Below, piece after piece: positions 1 to 8,200 of a stretch of DNA of 64,000 nt (position 1 is its first letter; each line of letters opens with the position of its first letter). The stretch spans positions 62,001-126,000 of the forward strand of contig JAJPHC010000060.1 in the NCBI GenBank assembly GCA_021325515.1. The letters are read 5' to 3'. The position numbers and the translations under genes are program-made. This DNA is from Acidobacteriota bacterium. Lineage in GTDB: Bacteria; Acidobacteriota; Thermoanaerobaculia; Gp7-AA8. The notes under the pieces are model-generated. The model was not told where the DNA came from, ran no database searches, and saw only the letters and a list, made by a program, of their open reading frames with translations.

Positions 1-1
1 C

Positions 2-457
2 TCATCGGGCGAAGCCGTCGCCACCCCGCTCGAAACGAGCGACCCGCTGGTGATCGTGCTCCGCGCGGAGTTCCATCGCGACGACGAGCCGGCACCGTTT
101 CAATCGATCGATCCCCAGCAGGACGCGCGCGATCTCCACGACACGACGACGGAGCGCCTCATCGCGAGCGAGCTCGTCGTCTGCGTACCGCTGGCCGATT
201 ATGAAGACGCCCTGATCGGCGAATGGGATCCGCTCTCCAACGACATCAACCGCCCGCTGCGCCTCCCCTGTGAAGATCTGAAGCATCTGCTCTCCACCAG
301 GGGACGGCTCTCGCTCGAGATTCTGCAGACGCGCAAGGTGAGCCTGCGCGAGCTCTACGATCGCCTCGCCACCGACACGACACCTGTACCGCTGACGGAG
401 TATCGCGGAGGATCGTACGAAGCGTTCATCGTCGGCGAGGTGGTGGAGAAGCTGTGA
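2..457 (+). CDS. Unknown protein, 3' part of a gene cut by the window edge
   Basis: The frame is open from base 2 to a TGA at 455-457, so the gene most likely starts before the window. A GTG at position 50 is the only internal candidate start I noted, and the residues before it read as ordinary protein. The visible 151 residues are acidic and soluble, with no membrane segment or motif that I recognise. The next gene, 96 bp downstream on the same strand, is a nuclease–helicase fusion, so a shared role is possible but unproven. A long reading frame on the opposite strand is judged an artefact of GC-rich coding. Function unknown. Confidence 0.5.
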   Translation, partial: SSGEAVATPLETSDPLVIVLRAEFHRDDEPAPFQSIDPQQDARDLHDTTTERLIASELVVCVPLADYEDALIGEWDPLSNDINRPLRLPCEDLKHLLSTRGRLSLEILQTRKVSLRELYDRLATDTTPVPLTEYRGGSYEAFIVGEVVEKL

Positions 458-463
458 TGACGG

Positions 464-537
464 GGTTGCGCGGTCATGCGGGCTCGCGGGCTCGCGGTGG
501 ATTGAAGTAGCACCGCGCACCCGCGCAACCGCGAGCC
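464..537. repeat. 8-bp-period GC-rich hairpin (CGCGGGCT family), copy 1
   Basis: The left arm carries tandem CGCGGGCT units (GCGGGCTCGCGGGCTCGCGG) and the right arm has complementary CCGCGCACCCGCGCAACC-type sequence, with GGTGG…CACC near the apex. It fills the gap between two co-directional genes. Similar elements lie at about 18070, 25568, 27512, 33042 and 45593. It could act as a transcript 3' end or RNA-stability hairpin; that is inference. Confidence 0.7.
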
Positions 538-553
538 AAAGTAAAATAACCCC

Positions 554-3019
554 GTGCGCGTCGACCACGACAAACGCGAGGTCCTCTGTTCCGTCGGAGA
601 TCTCGTTTACGAATCCACCTACCGCCGCATCGGCGTCGAGCGTGGCGACGGGTTCCGGCGGATGTGGATCGGGCAGGACATCCACATGAAGCGCGCCGAG
701 TTGCGCGCTGCGGAAGATCCGCACTATCGCGCCGAAGTCCACGTCGTGCATCGCACGCACATCGGCGGGTGGAACATCACCATCACCGGCCGCATCGACG
801 GTCTCTCCGTCGACAAGGCCGCGCAGCGCGTCGTGATCGAGGAAGTGAAGTCGATTCACTTCGATCTCGAGCTCGAAGCGCTGATGCGCTCCGACAAACT
901 GCAGCGGCATCTCTACCAGTTGCTGCTGTACTCGCTGTTCCTCGCGGCCCAGCCCGACTTCAACGGCTTCGCCTTCGTTCCGCAACTCGTGCTCATCGAT
1001 CTCGTCTCCAGCGAGACGAAGATCGTCGACACGGAATTCGACGTCTCGCGCGTCGCCTCGGCGCTGGAGCGCACGCTCGCGAATCTCATCGAGGAGATCG
1101 AGGCCGCGCACGCCCTCCGCGTCGCGAAGCGCGCGATCGCCGCCACGCTCCAGTTCCCCTACGACGCGATGCGCCCGTATCAGCCGGAGATGATCGCGGC
1201 CGTTGCGCGCGCCGTCGAACAGCAGGAGGCTCTGCTCGTCTCCGCGCCGACCGGCGTTGGCAAGACGATCGGCACGCTCTATCCCGCCCTGAAGCAGTCG
1301 CTGCGCCTCGGCAAGAAGCTCTTCTTCCTCACGTCGAAAACACTGCAGCAGGATGCGGCGATCGAAGCGCTTCGCCTGCTCAACGACGGCTCGTTCCGCG
1401 TGCTGCGCATCCGCTCCAAGCAGAAGATGTGCGCGCACTCCGAGATGATCTGCCACGAGGATTTCTGCCCCTATGCCGCGCAGTATTCGCAGAAGATGGA
1501 GAAGAGCGGGCTCAAGGAGCGCATCACCACGGAGATGAGCTACTTCGATCCCGACATCACGTTCGAGCTGGCCAGGTCGACGGAAGTCTGCCCCTTCGAA
1601 GTCTCCCTCGAGCTGATCGACGAGGCCGACGTCATCGTCTGCGACTACAACTACATCTTCGATCCGTACGTCGGCCTCAAGGCCTACGCGCAGGAGCACG
1701 ACTACGGCGACTGCGTGCTCGTCGTCGACGAGGCGCACAACCTCGTCGACCGCGGCCGCGGCTACTACTCGCCCGAGCTGCACGAGAAAACGCTCGACGA
1801 CGTGCGGACGCACCTGATGTCGCGCAACTGCTGGCTCGACGGATGGGAAGAGCTTCTCGAGATGCTGCGCGATCACATGCGCGACTTGTGTACGACCGGC
1901 GACCTCGCCGGTCCCGATGAGGACATGACCGGCGGCACCTGCCGCACTCATCTCTGCGAGCCGAGCCGCGAGCTCTTCGTCGAACAGCGGACGGAGTGGG
2001 AACGCCTGATCCTCGAGTACATCGGCTGGAAGATCGAGAACCGGATCGCAGAAGAGGACGACCCCGTGGTCGACTTCTACTTCAAGCTGGTGAAGTTCAC
2101 GAATCTGCTCGTCGAAGATGGTGAGGAGTTCGCGCATCTCGTCGAGAAGACGAACGACGGCATCAAGCTCAAGATCTTCTGCAAGGATCCCTCGCGCTTC
2201 CTCGGCCGCATCTTCGAGTCGGCCCACGCGACGATCGCACTGTCCGCCACCCTCGAGCCGTTCGACTTCTACCGCAAGACGCTGGGCGTTCCGCCGGAGC
2301 GCACCGCGGAGATCTCGCTCCCCTCTCCCTTCCCGCGCGACAACCGCAAGATCGTGATCATCTCCGACGTCGACACGACCTACAAGAACCGCGGCAATCA
2401 CTACGAGAAGATCGCGGAGAACGTCGCGCAGATCGCGGAAGCCGCGGAAGGCAACTTCCTCGCGCTGTTTCCGAGCTACGCATTTCTGCGCGAAGTGTCG
2501 GAGCGGATGCCGCCGCTGCAGAAGCGCGTCATGGTGCAGCGGACGGACATGACCGACTTCGAGCGCAACGCGATCCTCGAGATCCTGCGCAACCGTCCGA
2601 AGCGCGGCAATCTCATCCTCGCCGTGTCGGGCGGCATGTATGCCGAAGGAGTCGACTACGCGGGCGACATGCTCTCCGGCGTGATGGTCGTCGGCCCCGC
2701 ATTGCCGCAGGTGAGCTTCGAGCAGGAGTTGCTCAAGCAGTATTACGACGATCAATACGGGTCCGGCTTCGAGTTCGCGTATCTGATCCCCGGCATGACC
2801 CGCGTCGTGCAGTCCGCGGGGCGCGTGATCCGCAGCGAGCGCGACATCGGAGTGATCGCACTGCTGTGCAAGCGATTCACGCAGCAGACGTACTCGCAGT
2901 ATTTCCCCGCCGACTGGTATCAGGAATCGCCGCGCGAGCTCGTCTCGCGCAAGGCGGCATCCGAGATCCGCGAGTTCTTCGAAGCGAAGGCGACACCGCA
3001 GATGACGATGCGCTGGTGA
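554..3019 (+). CDS. PD-(D/E)XK nuclease–XPD/DinG-type DNA helicase fusion
   Basis: This is an 821-residue protein from a GTG start. Residues 1-180 look like a RecB-type nuclease fold: GRIDGL with D82, then E97-V-K99, forming the D…ExK active site. The helicase follows, with Walker A APTGVGKT at 231-238 and DEAH at 392-395. Four cysteines (C293, C300, C305, C346) sit where XPD/DinG enzymes bind a 4Fe-4S cluster. The C-terminal GMTRVVQSAGRVIRSERD matches helicase motif VI. By family it should be an ATP-dependent 5'-3' DNA helicase, here with its own nuclease. No strong Shine-Dalgarno precedes the GTG. A DNA repair role is inferred. Confidence 0.88.
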   Translation: MRVDHDKREVLCSVGDLVYESTYRRIGVERGDGFRRMWIGQDIHMKRAELRAAEDPHYRAEVHVVHRTHIGGWNITITGRIDGLSVDKAAQRVVIEEVKSIHFDLELEALMRSDKLQRHLYQLLLYSLFLAAQPDFNGFAFVPQLVLIDLVSSETKIVDTEFDVSRVASALERTLANLIEEIEAAHALRVAKRAIAATLQFPYDAMRPYQPEMIAAVARAVEQQEALLVSAPTGVGKTIGTLYPALKQSLRLGKKLFFLTSKTLQQDAAIEALRLLNDGSFRVLRIRSKQKMCAHSEMICHEDFCPYAAQYSQKMEKSGLKERITTEMSYFDPDITFELARSTEVCPFEVSLELIDEADVIVCDYNYIFDPYVGLKAYAQEHDYGDCVLVVDEAHNLVDRGRGYYSPELHEKTLDDVRTHLMSRNCWLDGWEELLEMLRDHMRDLCTTGDLAGPDEDMTGGTCRTHLCEPSRELFVEQRTEWERLILEYIGWKIENRIAEEDDPVVDFYFKLVKFTNLLVEDGEEFAHLVEKTNDGIKLKIFCKDPSRFLGRIFESAHATIALSATLEPFDFYRKTLGVPPERTAEISLPSPFPRDNRKIVIISDVDTTYKNRGNHYEKIAENVAQIAEAAEGNFLALFPSYAFLREVSERMPPLQKRVMVQRTDMTDFERNAILEILRNRPKRGNLILAVSGGMYAEGVDYAGDMLSGVMVVGPALPQVSFEQELLKQYYDDQYGSGFEFAYLIPGMTRVVQSAGRVIRSERDIGVIALLCKRFTQQTYSQYFPADWYQESPRELVSRKAASEIREFFEAKATPQMTMRW

Positions 3020-3047
3020 ATCGCCCGCTGCGCTATCCTCAGCGCAC

Positions 3048-3581
3048 ATGAAAAAACTGCTGCCTGCACTGTTCCTGTTTGCCGCTTGCGCATCCGCTCC
3101 ACCTGCCAGGCCGCCGCAATGGAGCGAGATTCCGGCGCCGATCCTCAACGCCCTCTGCGCGAAGCTGCACAGCGAAGGCGTCTCCCACGAGTCGCAGATT
3201 TCGCTGCTGAAAACGACGCGGCCGCTGATCACCGCCAATTCCATCGGCGGGCTCGGCAGGGCCTTCGGCAAGCAGGGCGACTCCGCGATGATGGCCGATG
3301 TCCTCAACTCTTCGCTGCAGCCGCTGCCTCTCGCGGTCACGCAGGGAGGCAACTGCAACTGGCGCCCCGTCGACCGCATCGATGCCAGGCGCGACCATGA
3401 GACGCTGATCGTCGAAGTCTCGGCACCCTTCGTGAACCCGTTCGAGCGCGGGGAAGCTGGACTCTTCGCCCGGATGTCCGTCGGCGGACAGGCACCGCAG
3501 TGGTACTGGATTCCGGTTGCCGAGCACAACGGCGCATGGGCGATCGGCATGGTGCTGCCGCTCGATCTGCACGAGGAGTAA
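3048..3581 (+). CDS. Putative lipoprotein, unknown function
   Basis: This 177-residue protein begins MKKLLPALFLFAACAS, a charged n-region, hydrophobic stretch and lipobox-like FAAC, so lipidation at C14 is likely. The mature part has no domain I recognise. It starts 28 bp after the helicase and ends 3 bp before the OsmC-like gene, so the three are probably co-transcribed. Function unknown. Confidence 0.75.
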   Translation: MKKLLPALFLFAACASAPPARPPQWSEIPAPILNALCAKLHSEGVSHESQISLLKTTRPLITANSIGGLGRAFGKQGDSAMMADVLNSSLQPLPLAVTQGGNCNWRPVDRIDARRDHETLIVEVSAPFVNPFERGEAGLFARMSVGGQAPQWYWIPVAEHNGAWAIGMVLPLDLHEE

Positions 3582-3584
3582 GCG

Positions 3585-4013
3585 ATGGGAGAACCGATCA
3601 CGATTCGCAGTGGCGCATCGTTCCGCACGGAGATCGTCGCGGGTGTACACACGATCATCGCCGACGAGCCGAAGTCAGCCGGAGGCAATGATGAAGGTCC
3701 GACCCCGTACGACCTTCTCGCCTCCGCACTCGGCTCCTGCACGGCGATGACACTCCACTTCTACGCAAAGCGCGAGCGCATCCCGCTGGAAGGCGTCGAG
3801 GCGGTCATCACGAACGATCGGATGCACGCCAAAGACTGCGCCGACTGCGCGACGACAACCGGCTACATCCACCGCTTCGACGTAACGCTGAGGCTGCTCG
3901 GCAATCTCTCTCCCGAACAGCGGACCGCGCTCCTCGGAATCGCCCGCCGCTGCCCCGTCTACAAGACCCTCACCTCGGAAATCAGGATCGAAGAGCGAAG
4001 CGCGGAAGAGTGA
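3585..4013 (+). CDS. OsmC/Ohr-family peroxidase-like protein
   Basis: At 142 residues this is the usual length for OsmC/Ohr proteins, thiol-dependent peroxidases acting on organic hydroperoxides. Both expected cysteines are present: one in LASALGSCTAMTL and one in RRCPVYKTL. Acidic KDCADC-type sequence lies between them, as in the YhfA/OsmC-like branch. Its start follows the lipoprotein stop by 3 bp. The TGA stop falls inside the first GAAGAGTGA unit of the repeat that follows, so the very C-terminus (AEE) may be repeat-derived. Confidence 0.9.
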   Translation: MGEPITIRSGASFRTEIVAGVHTIIADEPKSAGGNDEGPTPYDLLASALGSCTAMTLHFYAKRERIPLEGVEAVITNDRMHAKDCADCATTTGYIHRFDVTLRLLGNLSPEQRTALLGIARRCPVYKTLTSEIRIEERSAEE

Positions 4014-4197
4014 AGAGTGAAGAGTGAAGAGTGAAGAGTGACGAGTGAAGAGTGAAGAGTAAGGGAGTGAGGATTCCTCTCACTCAGCACTCAGCACTCA
4101 TCACTCGTCACTCATCACTCGTCACTCATCACTCGTCACTCATCACTCGTCACTCATCACTCGTCACTCATCACTCGTCACTCCTCACTCGTCACTG
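4005..4197. repeat. 7-bp-period hairpin (CACTCRT family), copy 1
   Basis: The left arm is a run of GAAGAGT/GACGAGT heptamers (4005-4063). The right arm is a longer run of alternating CACTCAT and CACTCGT heptamers (about 4078-4197). The arms are reverse complements allowing some mismatches, so one strand could fold into a very long hairpin. The element separates the OsmC-like gene from the response regulator and contains the OsmC stop codon. A second copy lies at 6508-6582. This is not a CRISPR, because there are no unique spacers. Confidence 0.9.
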
Positions 4198-4235
4198 CCC
4201 CTTTTGGCACCTTTCTTTCAAATAAACTGTACACG

Positions 4236-4673
4236 ATGACTACACGAGTCCTTGTTGCCGACGATGATCAGTCGATACGGCAGTTGCTCGGCACGATCGT
4301 TCGGCGCGAGAGACTGAACGTCGACTGTGTGGCCGACGGCCAGGAGGCAATCGAGCGCCTTCGCGAGCACGACTACGGAGTGATCCTCCTAGATCTGATG
4401 ATGCCGCGCGTCGATGGTTTCGGCGTGATCGAATTTCTCCGCACGCACCCGCTGAAATACAAACCGGTCGTGCTTGTCATCAGCGCCTACACCGATCAGC
4501 GATTCAGGAGGGTCGATCCCAACATCGTCGCCGGGGTGATCCGCAAGCCGTTCGAAGTGGCCGAGTTGCGAGACATCGTGCGGCTATGCGTCGCGGGTCT
4601 CGACGAAGTGCTCGCGCAGAAGGCCGGCACCGCCACAGACACACTCGATCAGAACGCGAGCGACGTCAACTAA
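4236..4673 (+). CDS. Single-domain response regulator (CheY-like receiver)
   Basis: The 145-residue protein is one receiver domain. The acidic triad D9-D10-D11, phospho-acceptor D53 in ILLDLMMPRVDG, S83 in VISAYTD and K104 in VIRKPFE are all in place. There is no DNA-binding output domain; about 25 extra residues follow. No histidine kinase is adjacent, so the partner is unknown. AT-rich sequence at 4201-4230 just before the ATG is the likely promoter region. It converges on and overlaps the asparagine synthetase gene by 4 bp. Confidence 0.9.
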   Translation: MTTRVLVADDDQSIRQLLGTIVRRERLNVDCVADGQEAIERLREHDYGVILLDLMMPRVDGFGVIEFLRTHPLKYKPVVLVISAYTDQRFRRVDPNIVAGVIRKPFEVAELRDIVRLCVAGLDEVLAQKAGTATDTLDQNASDVN

Positions 4674-6499
4674 CCCCACTTCTCGAGCCAGTACTGCAGC
4701 ATCACGACCGCCCATAGCGCCTTCGCGTGATTGGCCTTCCCGCTGCGGTGCTCGTCGAGCAGCGTCCGCACGCGCTGTGCGTTGAGCAGGCTGAGGCGTT
4801 CCGGCGCGAGAAGCCGGTCGACTTCTCCGCGCAATCCGTGGTTGATCCACGATGCGATCGGAACCGAAAGACCGCGCTTGCGGCGATAGATGACTTCCTT
4901 CGGAAGCCATTTCTCCGCGGCCTTCTTGAGCACCCATTTCGTCTCGAAGCCGCGCACGCGCAGCTTCGCGGGAAGCGACATCGCGAACGAGGTGAGGTAG
5001 TGATCGAGATACGGCGCGCGCGCTTCGACCGAGGAGAGCATCGTCGCGCGGTCGACTTTCACCAGCAGGTTGTCGCGGAGATAGCTGCGGTAGTCCAGCA
5101 GCATCGCGCCGAGGAGCGGCTCGTTGCGATACGGGCCGGCATCCGGCAGCTCGGGCATCTCGGTATTCGCCGCGATGTCCGCCGGCAGGCCGGTGCCGAA
5201 CCAGGAGAGGTGCCGCTCGACCCATGGTTTCTCCGCATCGGAGACGAAGCGCTTGAGCAGAAACTCGAGCGTCACTTTCTTGCCGGAGCTGGGGAGCTTC
5301 GCCACGCCGCTGCGAATCGCGGAGCGCAGGAACGACGGCAGCGCGTCGTACACCGGCGCGACCTTGTGGCCGAGGTAGGTCGGATAGCCGCCGAACAACT
5401 CGTCGGCTCCTTCGCCGCTGAGAATCACCTTCACATGCTTCCGCGCCTCGCGCGCCAGGAGAAACGTCGGCAACACGGCGGGATCGGCGATCGGCTCGGC
5501 GACTCCTGAGGTCACATGCTGCAGCGCGTCGAGCAGCGTCTCTTCGTCGGTGCGCACCGGGATGTGCTTCGTGCGCATCCACGCCGCCAGCACCGCCGCC
5601 TCCTGGCTCTCGTCATACGACGCCTCGGCGAACTGCGCCGAAAACGTGTGCACCTTGTCGACGCCGATGGCACGCGAAGCGAGCGTCGCGAGCAGCGAGG
5701 AATCGAGACCGCCGCTGATGAACACGCCGACCGGGACATCGCTCATCACCTGCTTCGTCACAGCGTTCTCGAAGAGGCGCTGCAACTCGGCGACTGCATC
5801 CGAAGGCGATCGGTCAGCGATCGCGAACGAGGCCGGATCCCAATAGCGAACGACCTGCTGTCCGCCTTCGCTGAAGCGAATGAATGTTCCCGCCTCGACG
5901 CGCCGGATCGACTTGAACATCGTCCGCGGCTCCGGCACGTAGCCGAGGCGCAGGTACTCCGAGATCGCGATCGGATCGAGCTCTTTCGAGATTTCCGGAT
6001 GGCGGAGAATGCACTGCAGTTCGGACGCGAACAGAATCTCGCGGCCGGCGCGCGTGTAGAACAGCGGCTTCTCCCCCGCGCGGTCGCGCGCCAGGATCAG
6101 AGTCCGCGTCCGGTTGTCCCAGATGCAGAGGCCGAACATCCCGTCGAGCTGCGCGATCGCGCCGGTGCCATGCTCGAGATAGAGCGGCAGGATCGCCTCG
6201 ACGTCGGAGTTCGAGCGGAACGGATAGTCGGGATACTTCGCGCGGATCGACGGCGCGTTGTAGATCTCGCCGTTGCATTCCAGCCAGACCTGAGAGCCGG
6301 GTGCAGCGAATGGTTGGTCCGCACGCTCATGCAGATCGATGATCCGCAGCCGCGCCGTCCCGATGATCGCATGCGGATTCGTGAACTTCGCATGACCATC
6401 CGGCCCGCGATGAGCAAGCGCCTCGCTCATCTCCATGGCGATGTCGGGATACCGCAGCGCGGTTCCCCCTTCCGAGATCATTCCGTAAATGCCGCACAT
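4670..6499 (-). CDS. asnB: Asparagine synthetase, glutamine-hydrolysing
   Basis: This 609-residue protein has the two AsnB domains. The N-terminal class II glutaminase starts MCGIYG, with Cys2 as nucleophile after Met removal. The synthetase domain has the ATP-pyrophosphatase loop SGGLDSS at 262-268. It converts aspartate, glutamine and ATP to asparagine. Many environmental paralogues amidate sugars or peptides in envelope biosynthesis instead. The neighbouring membrane glycosyltransferase, 88 bp upstream and in the same direction, makes an envelope role possible but not shown. Confidence 0.92.
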   Translation of the reverse strand: MCGIYGMISEGGTALRYPDIAMEMSEALAHRGPDGHAKFTNPHAIIGTARLRIIDLHERADQPFAAPGSQVWLECNGEIYNAPSIRAKYPDYPFRSNSDVEAILPLYLEHGTGAIAQLDGMFGLCIWDNRTRTLILARDRAGEKPLFYTRAGREILFASELQCILRHPEISKELDPIAISEYLRLGYVPEPRTMFKSIRRVEAGTFIRFSEGGQQVVRYWDPASFAIADRSPSDAVAELQRLFENAVTKQVMSDVPVGVFISGGLDSSLLATLASRAIGVDKVHTFSAQFAEASYDESQEAAVLAAWMRTKHIPVRTDEETLLDALQHVTSGVAEPIADPAVLPTFLLAREARKHVKVILSGEGADELFGGYPTYLGHKVAPVYDALPSFLRSAIRSGVAKLPSSGKKVTLEFLLKRFVSDAEKPWVERHLSWFGTGLPADIAANTEMPELPDAGPYRNEPLLGAMLLDYRSYLRDNLLVKVDRATMLSSVEARAPYLDHYLTSFAMSLPAKLRVRGFETKWVLKKAAEKWLPKEVIYRRKRGLSVPIASWINHGLRGEVDRLLAPERLSLLNAQRVRTLLDEHRSGKANHAKALWAVVMLQYWLEKWG

Positions 6500-6507
6500 A
6501 AATCATA

Positions 6508-6582
6508 GTGACGAGTGACCAGTGAAGAGTGAAGAGTAGAAGCCGGAAGTACTCATCACTCATCACTAGTCACTCGTCACTG
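6508..6582. repeat. 7-bp-period hairpin (CACTCRT family), copy 2
   Basis: GTGACGAGTGACCAGTGAAG and following heptamers form the left arm (6508-6538). ACTCATCACTCATCACTAGT and following units form the right arm (6550-6582). About 11 bases separate them. The element sits between the glycosyltransferase stop and the asnB start, so asnB must be transcribed through it or from inside it. Confidence 0.85.
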
Positions 6583-6587
6583 GCTCG

Positions 6588-8165
6588 TCATCGATACCCC
6601 GCGAAATGCGCCCCCTCGGCGATCAGCCTGTGGCCTCCTGCTTCGAGCTGCGCGCGATTCACCCGATCGTCGTTCCTCACGACATAGATCCGATCGGGAC
6701 AGCATTGCATATCGGCTGGAGGGCGCCGGACATTCCACTTCCCTCCCGCGAACGCGTCATAGTGCCTGATGATGTAGTTGCTCGTGAACTCCTCGGCGTC
6801 CGGAGTCACGACCGTGACCGGCTTGCGGAGATAGAACTGCAGCGAGCCCGTGTAGGCCTCGATCCCGACGATCTGCGTCGACGGCTTCACGTACGGCCTC
6901 AACTGCTCCGCGAACTGATGCGCGGAGCGGCGCTCGCCGATCGCTTTCAGCAGCGGATCGGCGGCGATCGGCATCGCGATGACCGGAATCGACAGCGCGA
7001 TGATCACCAGCTCCCTGCGCTTGATGAACGCGGCAGCAAGTCCCGCGATCAGCGCAATGACTCCGAGGGCGATCGCGGATGTCTTCGCCGGCCCGAGAAG
7101 TTCAGAGCGCATCTTGAGAAACGGCGGCGCGGCGATGAGCACGGCGCCCACGGCGATCCATGTGACCGCCGCCGCGCGCAGCCCCTTCGCCGTGCGCGCC
7201 ACGAGCAGCGCGACTGCAGGCATGACCGGGAGGATGTACTGCGGCCGCTTCGATTGCGAGATCGAGAAGAAGAGAAACGGGATCGCGATCCAGAGGAATG
7301 CGTAAAGCATTGCGCGATCGCGCTCCGTCCATCGCGACCTGATTCCAGCCAGCGCCACGATCGCCCACGGCAGCGCTCCACCGATCAGATACGGGATGAA
7401 GTACCACGGCGGGCCGGTGCGCTTGAGCGCCTTCGTCGCCAGACGCTGCGCCGTCTCCGTGACGAGCACATACTTCAGAAAATCAGGAACGACGCGCGTG
7501 ACGCCGTACACCCACGGCGCAACGATCACGACGAACGCCACGAGACCCCACCACGACCAGAGCGCGCGGAATCGCTTCTGCCGGATCGCAAACGGAATCG
7601 CCACGATCAGCGGCAGCAGAATCGCGACCGGCCCTTTCGTGATGACGCCGAAGCCGATCGCCGCCCACGCGATCAGCGAGGGGAGCGGACGTTTCACCGG
7701 CTGCTCGATCGCCTCGTAAAACGCGACGAGCGCGACGACGACGAAGAACGCCAGCGCCGAATCGAAGATCACCGTTCGCGAAAATGCGAGCACCAGCGGC
7801 ATGGAGAGAAACGCGATCACCGCGACGCAGGCCGACTCCGCATCCCACACGCGCCGCGCGAACCAGAAGAGCACCGCCGCCGTCGCGAGCGTGAAGAGAT
7901 ACGCCGGCAGCCGCGCCGCGAGCTCTGTCGGCCCCAGCACTTCCATCGCCAGCGCCTCGGCCGCGAAGTAGACGACCGGCTTGTCGAGATACGGCATGCC
8001 GTCGATGCGCGGCATCACGTAATCGTTCGTCTCCGCCATCTCGCGGCCCACTTCGCCGTTGCGCCCCTCGTCCGCGTCGAACAGCGGAGTCGAGCCGATG
8101 TTGGCGAACAGAGCGATGGCGACGATGGCGATCCAGAAGAGGAGAAGTGTCTGCGGGCGGGTCAA
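6588..8165 (-). CDS. Membrane glycosyltransferase, GT39/ArnT-like
   Basis: This 525-residue, highly hydrophobic protein has about a dozen membrane helices. The first periplasmic loop holds FDADEGRNGEVGREM, the acidic motif of ArnT/PMT-type enzymes. These move a sugar from a polyprenyl-phosphate carrier to lipid A, protein or another acceptor. A short soluble tail follows the last helix near residue 390. The start is a TTG; I see no better one before the divergent peptidase gene 35 bp away. The acceptor cannot be told from sequence. Confidence 0.85.
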   Translation of the reverse strand: MTRPQTLLLFWIAIVAIALFANIGSTPLFDADEGRNGEVGREMAETNDYVMPRIDGMPYLDKPVVYFAAEALAMEVLGPTELAARLPAYLFTLATAAVLFWFARRVWDAESACVAVIAFLSMPLVLAFSRTVIFDSALAFFVVVALVAFYEAIEQPVKRPLPSLIAWAAIGFGVITKGPVAILLPLIVAIPFAIRQKRFRALWSWWGLVAFVVIVAPWVYGVTRVVPDFLKYVLVTETAQRLATKALKRTGPPWYFIPYLIGGALPWAIVALAGIRSRWTERDRAMLYAFLWIAIPFLFFSISQSKRPQYILPVMPAVALLVARTAKGLRAAAVTWIAVGAVLIAAPPFLKMRSELLGPAKTSAIALGVIALIAGLAAAFIKRRELVIIALSIPVIAMPIAADPLLKAIGERRSAHQFAEQLRPYVKPSTQIVGIEAYTGSLQFYLRKPVTVVTPDAEEFTSNYIIRHYDAFAGGKWNVRRPPADMQCCPDRIYVVRNDDRVNRAQLEAGGHRLIAEGAHFAGYR

Positions 8166-8200
8166 AGCGCGGGCGATGATAGCGCTACACTCTATCGCCC

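Noticed and set aside
2-3742. 1246-residue open frame on the minus strand
   Set aside because: It mirrors the helicase and neighbouring genes, its product is Arg/Ala/Glu-rich without motifs, and the plus strand has clear families.
4078-4197. Possible CRISPR array
   Set aside because: Units are only 7 bp, contiguous, with no spacers and no cas genes.
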